36,847 bases of DNA from an uncultured Nocardioidaceae bacterium (GTDB lineage: Bacteria > Actinomycetota > Actinomycetes > Propionibacteriales > Nocardioidaceae). Below, piece by piece: positions 7,442 to 13,959 of the stretch. The notes beneath the pieces were generated by a model that saw nothing but the letters and a program-made list of their open reading frames with translations, searched no databases and had not been told where the DNA came from. Both the position numbers and the translations under genes were made by a program. The stretch covers positions 1 to 36,847 of the forward strand of contig CADCUI010000037.1 of the NCBI GenBank assembly GCA_902805845.1, read 5' to 3'. Position 1 is the first letter of the stretch. Every line of letters starts with the position of its first letter.

Positions 7442-8391
7442 CGCTGCTCCCCCTCGTAGAACACGAAGCGCTTGCTGACCTTCACCTGCACGAAGGTGAC
7501 GATCATGATGATCGCGAACAGGATCCACGCCATCGCGGAGGCGTAGCCCATGTGGAGGAACTCGAACGCCTGTTGGAAGAGGTAGATCGAGTAGAAGAGC
7601 GCCGCGTCGTTGCTGTACGTCGAGTTGCCCGCTCCGAAGAAGGCCGTGTAGGCCTCGGAGAACGACTGGAAGGCAGCGATGGTCTCGACGATGAAGACGA
7701 AGAACAGCGCGCCGCTGATCATCGGCAGCGTGATGTGGAAGGTCTGCCTCCAGAACCGGGCCCCGTCCACACGGGAGGCGTCGTACAGCTCCTGGGGCAC
7801 ACTGCGCAGTGCTGCGAGGAGGATGATCACCGATCCCCCGACGGTCCACAGGCTCATCGCGACCAGCCCGGGCTTGATCCAGGCCGCGTCGGTCGTCCAG
7901 GCCGGCCCGTTGATCCCGACGGCGCCCAGCATCGTGTTGATGAAGCCGCTCTGCCCGTTGAAGAGCAGGAGGAAGAGCACGCCGATCGCGACCGGCGGGG
8001 TCATCTTCGGCAGGAAGAACACCGTCCGGAAGAACCCGGAGGCCCGGCCCGCCCAGTCGAGCAGCAGCGCGAGCCCCAGCGACACCAGCAGCTGCGCCGG
8101 CACGGTCATCGCGGCGAAGACGAAGGTGTTCCGCAGGGACAGCGCGATCTTCGGGTCCTCCAGCAGTGTCTTGAAGTTCTCGAACCCGACCAGCTCCGGG
8201 TCGTTGATGACGTCGTAGTCGGTGAACGAGAGGTAGCCGGTGTAGAAGACCGGGTACGCGGTGAACACCAGGAACCCGATGATCCAGGGACTGATGAACA
8301 GCAGGGCGCCGCGGGTCTCCCGGCGCCGCCCTCCTCGCGGCTGCTTCGGTGACGGAGCGGGAAGCACCTCGTTCGGCGCTACGGCGGTCAT
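7438..8391 (-). CDS. Carbohydrate ABC transporter permease, MalF-like
   Basis: A 317-residue CUT1-family permease. It starts with a short cytoplasmic segment and a first membrane helix around 27-50 (ALLFISPWIIGFLVF), which is the usual N-terminus of the shorter MalF homologues. The EAA loop is ELYDASRVDGARFWRQTFHITLPM. It pairs with the following MalG-like protein to form the channel. The gene lies seven bases after the stop of the binding-protein gene and overlaps the next gene by four bases. The sugar cannot be identified from sequence. Confidence 0.93.
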   Translation of the reverse strand: MTAVAPNEVLPAPSPKQPRGGRRRETRGALLFISPWIIGFLVFTAYPVFYTGYLSFTDYDVINDPELVGFENFKTLLEDPKIALSLRNTFVFAAMTVPAQLLVSLGLALLLDWAGRASGFFRTVFFLPKMTPPVAIGVLFLLLFNGQSGFINTMLGAVGINGPAWTTDAAWIKPGLVAMSLWTVGGSVIILLAALRSVPQELYDASRVDGARFWRQTFHITLPMISGALFFVFIVETIAAFQSFSEAYTAFFGAGNSTYSNDAALFYSIYLFQQAFEFLHMGYASAMAWILFAIIMIVTFVQVKVSKRFVFYEGEQR

Positions 8392-8398
8392 GGCCGGG

Positions 8399-9778
8399 TC
8401 ACTTCTCGTCCCACTCCGCCCATGCCTCGTCGAGAACCGCCTGCGCCTCCTCCTGGGCCTGCGTCATGGCCTCCTGGGGCTCCTGCTGCCCGTTGAGGAC
8501 ACGGTTCACCGCGTCCTGCCAGGCCGCCTCGAACTCCTCGCCCGCTGGGTTCGCCGGCATCGAGAACGTGTTCTCGTTGGCCTCGTAGATCTTCTCCACG
8601 GCCGTGTCCCACTTCGCGTCGCCGCTGGGCTCGACCATCGCCTGGATCTCGGCGTCGGCCTCGGTGTTGCCGGTCAGCACGCCGGTGAAGAGACCCCCGT
8701 CCTTCTCGCGGAGCGCGACCCGCTCCTCGGCCGCCGCGACCCAGCTGTCGGTCGCCGTCATGGTCTTGGCGAACCGGCAGGCCGCCTCGGGGTTCTCCGC
8801 ACCCTTGGGGATCGCCCAGGCAGAGCCTGAGGCGTAGGTCAGCGGGTTGCCCTCCCGGTCCCGGACGGTGTCAAAGGCCATCGGCGCGTCGGGCGAGACC
8901 TCGTTGACGACGTTGACGTACCAGTTCTCGATCGGCATGGCGCCGAGGGTGCCGCTGGCGTACTGGTTCTCCTCACCGAAGGGGTCGATGGAGTCGCGGT
9001 AGGCCTTGACCCTGCTGAAGCCGCCCTGGGCCTCGTAGATGCCGAGCGCGAACTCGAGCGCCTCCACGACCTTGGCGTCGTCGAGCTGGGCGGTCCTGCC
9101 GTCCTCGGAGATCAGGTCCGCGCCGTTGGCCTTGGCCCACAGCGGGAGGAACTCCGGGAGCTTGCTGTCGTACCCGATGACGGTGAGCTTGCCGCCCTCG
9201 GTCTGCATCAGCTTCTCGTTGGCGGCGGTGATGGCGTCCCAGTCGGACCCGTTGACGTCCTCGAGCGTGAGTCCTGCCTTCTCGAGGAGCTCCCCGTTGG
9301 CCTGGACGAGCGGGACGACGTTGAAGTCGGGAAGGCCGTAGACCGATCCGGCGAAGGTCACCTGGTCGAGTGCCGTCTCGTTGAAGACACCGGTGTCGAT
9401 CCCCTCGCCCTCGATGCACTCGTCCAGCGGGATGATCGCGCCGCGGGAGGCGAAGGTGCCGATCTGGCTGCGGTTGGCGTAGACGACCGCCGGCGGCTCG
9501 CCGCTGGCCACCGAGGACAGGAACTGCTGGATGTCGAGCTCACCCTCGATGAGCTTGACCTTGACGTCGCTTCCGAGCGCCTTCTCGGTCTCCTCCAGCC
9601 GGACGGTGGCGATCTCGTCGCCGGCGCCGAAGCCCATCACGTCCAGGTTGCCGCTCAGCGACGCTCCGGAGTCGAACTGCGCGTCCTCCGAGGTGTCGTC
9701 ACTCGTCCCCTGCGCGCAGGCCGTGAGCACACCCCCGGCCACCAGCAGCGCCAGGGGATGCAGGGCATGACGCTTCAT
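8399..9778 (-). CDS. Sugar ABC transporter substrate-binding lipoprotein
   Basis: A 459-residue extracellular binding protein anchored through a lipid at C21: the N-terminus MKRHALHPLALLVAGGVLTAC is a lipoprotein signal with lipobox LTAC. The body has the family 1 extracellular solute-binding fold, with GSVYGLPDFNVVPLVQANGELLEKAGL as the hinge-adjacent signature and IPKGAENPEAACRFAKTM near the C-terminal lobe. The C-terminal 40 residues are rich in Gln, Glu and Ala and probably helical. ATG at 9778 follows AAGGAGGA. First gene of the importer operon, behind a region with repeated GAGAAG half-sites; no sugar hydrolase is adjacent. Confidence 0.93.
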   Translation of the reverse strand: MKRHALHPLALLVAGGVLTACAQGTSDDTSEDAQFDSGASLSGNLDVMGFGAGDEIATVRLEETEKALGSDVKVKLIEGELDIQQFLSSVASGEPPAVVYANRSQIGTFASRGAIIPLDECIEGEGIDTGVFNETALDQVTFAGSVYGLPDFNVVPLVQANGELLEKAGLTLEDVNGSDWDAITAANEKLMQTEGGKLTVIGYDSKLPEFLPLWAKANGADLISEDGRTAQLDDAKVVEALEFALGIYEAQGGFSRVKAYRDSIDPFGEENQYASGTLGAMPIENWYVNVVNEVSPDAPMAFDTVRDREGNPLTYASGSAWAIPKGAENPEAACRFAKTMTATDSWVAAAEERVALREKDGGLFTGVLTGNTEADAEIQAMVEPSGDAKWDTAVEKIYEANENTFSMPANPAGEEFEAAWQDAVNRVLNGQQEPQEAMTQAQEEAQAVLDEAWAEWDEK

Positions 9779-9821
9779 GCTGTCCTCCTTCGCCGAGGCA
9801 CGCCCCTGACGGGCGTCCCAC

Positions 9822-9881
9822 GAGAAGCACTTACCCGCCCTGAGCGAAAGAAACGCTTCTCTTCGAGAAGTGGTTCTTCTC
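9822..9881. promoter_or_regulatory. Cluster of GAGAAG/CTTCTC half-sites upstream of the sugar importer
   Basis: Four copies of one hexamer lie between the divergent sugar-binding-protein and bfd genes: GAGAAG 9822-9827, CTTCTC 9856-9861, GAGAAG 9865-9870, CTTCTC 9876-9881. The middle and last ones form two overlapping inverted repeats with 3- and 5-base centres, and AGAAACGCTTCT at 9850-9861 is a near-palindrome with a central CG as in LacI-type operators. A sugar-responsive repressor site is a reasonable reading (inference). No LacI-family gene is in the window. Confidence 0.45.
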
Positions 9882-9888
9882 TCCAGAG

Positions 9889-9907
9889 TTAGGTTAGCCT
9901 TACCGAC
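9889..9907 (+). promoter_or_regulatory. IdeR/DtxR-type iron box overlapping the bfd promoter
   Basis: TTAGGTTAGCCTTACCGAC matches the 19-base DtxR/IdeR consensus at 15 of 19 positions, counted by eye and allowing S at the centre. It abuts the bfd ATG at 9908. TAGCCT at 9895-9900 inside it is a TANNNT -10 element seven bases before the ATG, and there is no ribosome site, so the transcript is probably leaderless. A metal-loaded repressor here would block bfd-bfr when iron is plentiful (inference). Confidence 0.75.
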
Positions 9908-10114
9908 ATGATCGTGTGTCACTGCGCCGTGGTGTCGTCCCGGCACATCACGGAGGCCCTCCGGGGCGGCGCCCGGAGCGTGTCGGAGGTGTGCCGTCGT
10001 ACCGGTGCGGCGCAGAGCTGCGGGACCTGCGTGTTCTCGGTGAGGCAGGTGGTCTGCGAGCATGTGGACCGCGGGGGGGACCCCATCGAGGAGGCAGTAC
10101 GTGCAGCCAGTTAG
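9908..10114 (+). CDS. bfd: Bacterioferritin-associated ferredoxin
   Basis: A 68-residue [2Fe-2S] protein. The four cluster cysteines are C4, C6, C38 and C41, which is the CxC ... CxxC arrangement of Bfd. In known systems Bfd passes electrons to the haem of bacterioferritin so that stored Fe(III) is released as Fe(II). The bacterioferritin gene starts 14 bases before the end of this one, so the two are translationally coupled. ATG at 9908 has no ribosome site and is directly preceded by an iron box, which suggests a leaderless iron-regulated message. Confidence 0.92.
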   Translation: MIVCHCAVVSSRHITEALRGGARSVSEVCRRTGAAQSCGTCVFSVRQVVCEHVDRGGDPIEEAVRAAS

Positions 10115-10577
10115 CCAGCGCGTGGTCGAGCTTCTCAACGACGCGCTCACCTTCGAGCTGACCGTCACGAACACCTACTTCCTGCATGCACGCATGCTGG
10201 ACAACTGGGGGCTGGGCAGGCTGGGCAAGGTCTTCTACGACCTGTCGATCGACGAGATGCGGGACGCCGACGCGCTGATCAGCCGGATCCTGCTCTTCGA
10301 CGGTCACCCCAACGTGCAGCGGCTCGGCGCCATCCGGGTCGGCGAGACGCCCGAGGAGATGCTCGAGCTGGCGCTGGCGAGCGAGAAGGACGCGGTGGCG
10401 CAGTTCAACGTCTCGGCGCAGGAGTGCCACGACATCGGCGACCACGGCACGGCGGCGGTCTTCGAGGAGATGGTCCGCGACGAGGAGAAGCACGTCGACT
10501 GGTTCGAGGCACAGCTCGACGCGATCGCCCGGGTGGGCGCCCCGCAGTACCTCGCGCAGCAGATCAACGGCTCCTGA
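10101..10577 (+). CDS. bfr: Bacterioferritin with an altered ferroxidase ligand
   Basis: A 158-residue haem ferritin subunit, normal length; 24 would assemble into an iron-storage shell. By alignment with E. coli Bfr, the ferroxidase ligands E19, E52, E95, E128 and H131 and Y26 are present, and M53 is the haem ligand. The expected His54 is replaced: the segment reads DEMRDADALISRI, so D55 takes its place. The GTG at 10101 follows GAGGAGG with a five-base spacer and overlaps bfd. Function as iron store is likely, but the substitution may alter oxidation at one iron site. Confidence 0.92.
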   Translation: MQPVSQRVVELLNDALTFELTVTNTYFLHARMLDNWGLGRLGKVFYDLSIDEMRDADALISRILLFDGHPNVQRLGAIRVGETPEEMLELALASEKDAVAQFNVSAQECHDIGDHGTAAVFEEMVRDEEKHVDWFEAQLDAIARVGAPQYLAQQINGS

Positions 10578-10587
10578 GCACCCGGCT

Positions 10588-10607
10588 CGACGGCGTCAGC
10601 CGCGTCG
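10588..10607. terminator. Possible terminator hairpin after bfr
   Basis: CGACGGC (10588-10594) can pair with GCCGCGTCG (10599-10607) through a one- to two-base bulge and a four-base loop. It lies in the 31-base gap between the convergent bfr and DNA-glycosylase stops. No T-run follows, which is common in Actinobacteria. Confidence 0.35.
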
Positions 10608-10608
10608 G

Positions 10609-11118
10609 TCAGCGGTCGGCGGAGCGGCCGACGAGGGCGGCGAGGTCGTGCCACCAGGAGAGCCGGTCGGGGCGGCCGTCGTAGTCGCGCCGCTGGTTCG
10701 CCCCGCTGGTCCCGGGGAGCACGAAGACCTGCGCGCGGTCGATGTCCCAGTCGGCGGGGCCCAGCCCGGGCCGGCGGTGACCCAGCGCCCGCGCGGCCTC
10801 GTGGGCGACGTTCTTGCTGGTGAACGCCAGCCACTCCGGCTGCCAGGTCTCCACCTTGACGACCAGGTCGTCGATGTCGACGCGGCGTGGCGCCCACCAG
10901 CCCACCAGGTCGGTGAGCCCGAGCCTGTGATCGGTGATGTCACCGTCCTCCTCCGGGCGCAGCCGCCGCGGCGTCAGGCCGCTCAGGTGGAGCATCGACC
11001 AGAAGTTGTTGCCCGGGGTCTCGTAGTAGTGATCCCGGGTCTTGACGCTCTCGGCACCCGCGAGGCCGCAGAAGACGACCAGCGGCTCCGGGCCGACGAT
11101 GTCGGGCAGCACCTCCAC
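10609..11118 (-). CDS. Divergent mismatch-specific (Mug-type) uracil-DNA glycosylase
   Basis: A 169-residue protein with the layout of the Mug/TDG branch of uracil-DNA glycosylases, which remove U or damaged bases from G mispairs. PGNNFWSMLHLSGLTPRRLRPEED followed by GLTDLV matches the family core. The two active-site motifs are unusual: the family GINPG is CGLAGAES here, with Ala where the catalytic Asn is expected, and the NPSGL-type motif is LPGTSGANQ. So it is either a different glycosylase subfamily or an altered enzyme. The start is GTG at 11118 with only a weak ribosome site. Transcribed towards bfr, divergent from the GAF gene. Confidence 0.68.
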   Translation of the reverse strand: MEVLPDIVGPEPLVVFCGLAGAESVKTRDHYYETPGNNFWSMLHLSGLTPRRLRPEEDGDITDHRLGLTDLVGWWAPRRVDIDDLVVKVETWQPEWLAFTSKNVAHEAARALGHRRPGLGPADWDIDRAQVFVLPGTSGANQRRDYDGRPDRLSWWHDLAALVGRSADR

Positions 11119-11254
11119 GGCCCAGAGCCTGCCAGCCGCGACAAGGCCCCTCCTCGCTGACCTCGCCTCGGTCGTTTCCGCACCAAGGCATCGCTTCTCA
11201 TGTCATCGTTGCCTGCGGCGGGGGCAGGGGGACTACGTGGGAGGCATGCCAACG

Positions 11255-11803
11255 ATGACCGACTCGACGCTCGGTCTGCACAGTCTTGCGACGATGGCGC
11301 GGGTGCTCGGCACCTCCGAGCCGCTGCCGGTGGTGCTCGAGCTGGCCGCAGAGGGCGCCCGGTTCACCCTCAACGCGGCGAGCGTGTCGATCAGCCGGTA
11401 CGACGCCGACAACGGCCTGCTCCGCACTGTGATCAACGTGGGCGACCTCGCCCCGGTCGAGCAGCGGTGGCCCGAGGACGAGACCTACACGGTGACCCGG
11501 TGGCCCGAGCTCGCCGAGGTCATGGAGTACGGCGCCACCCGCATCGACAGTGTCGGCGACCTGCACACCGACCCGCGGGAGCAGGAGCTGCTCAAGCGCC
11601 TGGGCAAGGCGGCTTCGGTCACCGCGGCCCTCATCGTCGACGACGAGGTGTGGGGCGAGTTCTACGCGACCCGCGGGCACGGCCACCCGCCCTTCGACGA
11701 CGAGGCCGAGCACTTCGTCGAGGTGCTCGTCGCGCTCGTCGGCGGGGCGATCTCGCGGGCGCTGCGGGAGAAGGACCTGGTCGAGGCGGCCAGCCACTCC
11801 TGA
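11255..11803 (+). CDS. GAF-domain protein
   Basis: A 182-residue soluble protein that is essentially a single GAF fold (about residues 25-170). ARFTLNAASVSISRYDADNGLLRTVINVGDL and AALIVDDEVWGEFYATRGHGHPPFDDEAEHFVEVLVALVGGAISRAL are typical of its first and last strands and helix. GAF domains bind small ligands or chromophores, and no output domain is attached, so a signalling partner elsewhere is likely. GGGAGG at 11239-11244 fits ATG 11255 better than ATG 11246. The gene is monocistronic, with a hairpin and tandem repeat after the stop. Confidence 0.78.
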   Translation: MTDSTLGLHSLATMARVLGTSEPLPVVLELAAEGARFTLNAASVSISRYDADNGLLRTVINVGDLAPVEQRWPEDETYTVTRWPELAEVMEYGATRIDSVGDLHTDPREQELLKRLGKAASVTAALIVDDEVWGEFYATRGHGHPPFDDEAEHFVEVLVALVGGAISRALREKDLVEAASHS

Positions 11804-11822
11804 GGTGGGGGTGGCAGCTCCG

Positions 11823-11872
11823 ACGTGGACCGCGTCGGAGTGCATCGACGCGGACCGCGTCGGAGTGCATCG
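11823..11872. repeat. Two-copy 25-base tandem repeat after the GAF gene
   Basis: Bases 11823-11847 and 11848-11872 are identical except for one position (T/C at the fourth base). The unit has the core GCGTCGGAGTGCATCG. It begins 19 bases after the GAF stop and ends 24 bases before the next small gene. Confidence 0.85.
11830..11853. terminator. Hairpin, possible terminator of the GAF gene
   Basis: CCGCGTCG (11830-11837) and CGACGCGG (11846-11853) form a perfect eight-pair stem with an eight-base loop. It spans the junction of the two tandem repeat copies. No T-run follows. Confidence 0.45.
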
Positions 11873-11896
11873 TCGGTGGCCTGTCGGGGAACGGGT

Positions 11897-12130
11897 GTGG
11901 ATGTGAACCCGTCCTATCCCTATGACCCTGACCTGCACGAGCCCGGCTCCGTCGCCGCGAAGGGCAGCTGCTCCCAGCACGGGCAGGACAGTGCGGAGCG
12001 GGGCACCTGCACCGGCGAGCCGGTCGTGTCGTTCCAGGACCGGCACGGTCGCTGGCAGTCGGGCTGCTCCCTGGCGCTCGAGCAGCTCGTCGACCGGGGC
12101 GAGATCCAACCGCTCGGCCAAGGCGCCTGA
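11897..12130 (+). CDS. Small hypothetical protein
   Basis: A 77-residue predicted cytoplasmic protein that I do not recognise. The sequence runs from MDVNPSYPYDPDLHEP to LEQLVDRGEIQPL and has three cysteines (in KGSCSQHG, GTCTGEP and SGCSL) and several His residues, so metal binding is possible but not shown. GTG at 11897 is chosen because GGGGA ends six bases upstream; GTG at 11903 is an alternative. It is convergent with the 54-residue zinc-ribbon-like gene, and the two stops lie in the arms of one inverted repeat. Codon use agrees with a real gene. Confidence 0.55.
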   Translation: MDVNPSYPYDPDLHEPGSVAAKGSCSQHGQDSAERGTCTGEPVVSFQDRHGRWQSGCSLALEQLVDRGEIQPLGQGA

Positions 12131-12172
12131 GGCGCCCTGCGCATCGGCGCTCCGAGCGCGGGCTCAGGCGCC
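12122..12172. terminator. Bidirectional terminator built from two convergent gene ends
   Basis: GGCGCCTGAG (12122-12131) and CTCAGGCGCC (12163-12172) are a perfect ten-base inverted repeat. Each arm contains the last codons and TGA of one of the two converging small genes. Inside, CCCTGCGC and GCGCGGG can extend the stem with bulges. The symmetry suits a shared terminator for both directions. Confidence 0.6.
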
Positions 12173-12328
12173 GTTGGTGGCCTCGTGCCAGTCCCAGTGG
12201 ATCCTCGGGTACTCCCCGGTGTCGGGGACGAGCGCGCCGCACACGCGGCAGGCCAGACCGGCGTCCGGGAGCTCGTCGTAGATCAGGGAGACATCGGGTG
12301 CTGGCGCGTCGGCAGGCGGGTCGGTCAT
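12164..12328 (-). CDS. Small CxxC/HxxxH protein, zinc-ribbon-like
   Basis: A 54-residue protein from ATG at 12328 to TGA at 12164. The N-terminal 15 residues are Pro/Ala/Asp-rich, and the second half contains C27-x2-C30 (ACRVCGALV) and H44-x3-H48 (IHWDWHEA). Four ligands in C2H2 spacing suggest one bound zinc, perhaps a small nucleic-acid- or protein-binding module (inference). I recognise no named family. The ribosome site is weak (GAGGAC about 14 bases upstream). It is divergent from the DHFR-like gene with 108 bases between and convergent with the 77-residue gene. Confidence 0.6.
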   Translation of the reverse strand: MTDPPADAPAPDVSLIYDELPDAGLACRVCGALVPDTGEYPRIHWDWHEATNGA

Positions 12329-12436
12329 AGCGGCACGGTAGTCCTCGGCGGAGCGTCGGGTCGCTGTGCGCCCCCTTCGTGAGCGCCCCGGCAGGGGTGG
12401 TCTAGGTTCAGGCCACCGTTGTCAGAAGGAGACGCC

Positions 12437-12988
12437 ATGGGCAGGATCGCAGCCGCACTCTTCACCACGCTCGACGGCTCCGCCGAGCACCCCGAGAGGT
12501 GGCACGGCGCGTACTTCGACGACGCCATGGGGCGGGCGATGGACTCCCACACCGACCGCTGCGAGGCCTACCTGATGGGGCGGGTGCTCTACGACATGTG
12601 GTCGCAGTACTGGCCCGACAACGACAGCGACGAGTTCGCGGAGTTCATCAACCCCGCCAAGAAGTACGTTCTGTCGACGACTCTGCAGGAAGCTGACTGG
12701 ACGGGCACCACGGTCATCGGAAGCCTCGACGAGCTCCGCGCCGTGCGCGACAGCACCGAGGGCACGATCGGCATGTCCGGCAGCCTCACCACGGTGCGGT
12801 CGCTCCTCGAAGCGGAGCTGCTCGACGAGCTGGTGCTGCTGGTCGACCCGATCGTGGTCTCCGGCGAGCGCCGCTGGACCGACGGCCTGGATCGCGTCCC
12901 GCTGGAGCTCGTCTCCTCCGAGGCACTTCCGACCGGGGTGCTGCACCTGGTCTACCGACCGGTCCACGAGGCTGACCAGGGCGTGTGA
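12437..12988 (+). CDS. Dihydrofolate reductase-like (RibD C-terminal family) protein
   Basis: A 183-residue protein of the DHFR/RibD C-terminal superfamily. It starts MGRIAAALFTTLDGSAEHPERW, the usual strand A and substrate loop of the stand-alone YwjB/YyaP-like members, and has CEAYLMGRVLYDM (NADPH-binding helix) and GTIGMSGSLTTVRSLLEAELLDEL with the Gly-rich NADPH loop. These proteins are thought to be NADPH-dependent reductases, but substrates are mostly unknown, and it is not likely to be the housekeeping DHFR. ATG at 12437 follows AGAAGGAGA at good spacing. Confidence 0.82.
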   Translation: MGRIAAALFTTLDGSAEHPERWHGAYFDDAMGRAMDSHTDRCEAYLMGRVLYDMWSQYWPDNDSDEFAEFINPAKKYVLSTTLQEADWTGTTVIGSLDELRAVRDSTEGTIGMSGSLTTVRSLLEAELLDELVLLVDPIVVSGERRWTDGLDRVPLELVSSEALPTGVLHLVYRPVHEADQGV

Positions 12989-13002
12989 GCCGACCCGGCG
13001 TG

Positions 13003-13018
13003 TGTGACCCGGGTCGCA
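13003..13018. promoter_or_regulatory. Palindrome upstream of the amino acid importer operon
   Basis: TGTGACCCGGGTCGCA matches its reverse complement at 14 of 16 bases, with a perfect ten-base core GACCCGGGTC (13006-13015). It lies between the DHFR-like stop and the binding-protein start. It could be an operator or part of a terminator. Confidence 0.4.
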
Positions 13019-13063
13019 GCGCCCACCTGGAATGGGTGTCGGTCGTGGACCGCTGTACTCCTC

Positions 13064-13903
13064 GTGACCCTTTCATCTTCAACATTCCGTAACCGTCTGT
13101 CCGTGGCCGGCCTCGCCGTCGCCGCCCTCGCGCTCACCGCGTGCGGAGGCTCGTCCTCCGACGCCGGCTCGTCGGGTGGCTCCGCGGCAGAGGGCGTGAC
13201 GCTGCAGGACGTCAAGGACGAGGGAGTCCTCGTGGTCGGCACCGAGGGCACCTACCCGCCGTTCACCTACCACGAGAACGGCAGCGGCGACCTGACCGGC
13301 TACGACGTCGAGGTGGCCGAGGCGGTCGGCGACGAGCTGGGCGTGGACGTGCAGTTCGAGGAGACCCAGTGGGACGCGATCTTCGCCGGGCTCGACGCGG
13401 GGCGGTTCGACATGATCGCCAACCAGGTGTCGATCACCCCTGAGCGTGAGGCGGACTTCGTGTTCTCCGCGCCGTACACGGTCAGCAAGGGCGTCATCGT
13501 GGTCAACGAGGGCGACACCAGCATCTCCTCCTTCGATGACCTCGAGGGCAAGACGACGGCGCAGTCGCTGACCAGCAACTGGTACGAGCTGGCCGAGCAG
13601 AGCGGCGCGGACGTCGAGAACGTCGAGGGCTGGGCCCAGGCGGTCGCGCTGCTGGAGCAGGGGCGGGTCGACGCCACGATCAACGACGAGCTGACCTACC
13701 TGGACCACGAGAACTCCGAGGGTGGCGACACCGGGCTCGAGGTCGCGGCGGAGACCGGCGACGAGGCGCGCAACGCCTTCGCGTTCCGCGCCGGCAGCGA
13801 CGAGCTGGCGAAGTCGGTCACCAAGGCGCTCACCGAGCTGCGCAAGGACGGCACCTTGGCGGAGATCTCGGAGGAGTACTTCGGCCAGGACGTCTCCCGC
13901 TGA
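13064..13903 (+). CDS. Polar amino acid ABC transporter substrate-binding lipoprotein
   Basis: A 279-residue lipoprotein. With GTG at 13064 the N-terminus is a signal peptide ending in LTAC with the lipid-modified Cys at residue 27. The body is a family 3 (SBP_bac_3) binding fold: VLVVGTEGTYPPFTYHENG opens the first lobe, GYDVEVAEAVGDELGVDVQF follows, and RFDMIANQVSITPEREADFVFSAPY is the characteristic central signature. The C-terminus LTELRKDGTLAEISEEYFG is also standard. It delivers a polar amino acid such as Gln, Glu, His or cystine to the next two gene products. A GTG at 13004 is a less likely start; neither has a good ribosome site. Confidence 0.92.
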   Translation: MTLSSSTFRNRLSVAGLAVAALALTACGGSSSDAGSSGGSAAEGVTLQDVKDEGVLVVGTEGTYPPFTYHENGSGDLTGYDVEVAEAVGDELGVDVQFEETQWDAIFAGLDAGRFDMIANQVSITPEREADFVFSAPYTVSKGVIVVNEGDTSISSFDDLEGKTTAQSLTSNWYELAEQSGADVENVEGWAQAVALLEQGRVDATINDELTYLDHENSEGGDTGLEVAAETGDEARNAFAFRAGSDELAKSVTKALTELRKDGTLAEISEEYFGQDVSR

Positions 13904-13959
13904 CCCTCTGCCCTGACCGGCCACCGCGTCCCTGCCTGACCGCGACCTGACAGGACACC

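Noticed and set aside
11823-11872. CRISPR-like array
   Set aside because: Only two directly adjacent copies with no spacers and no cas genes.
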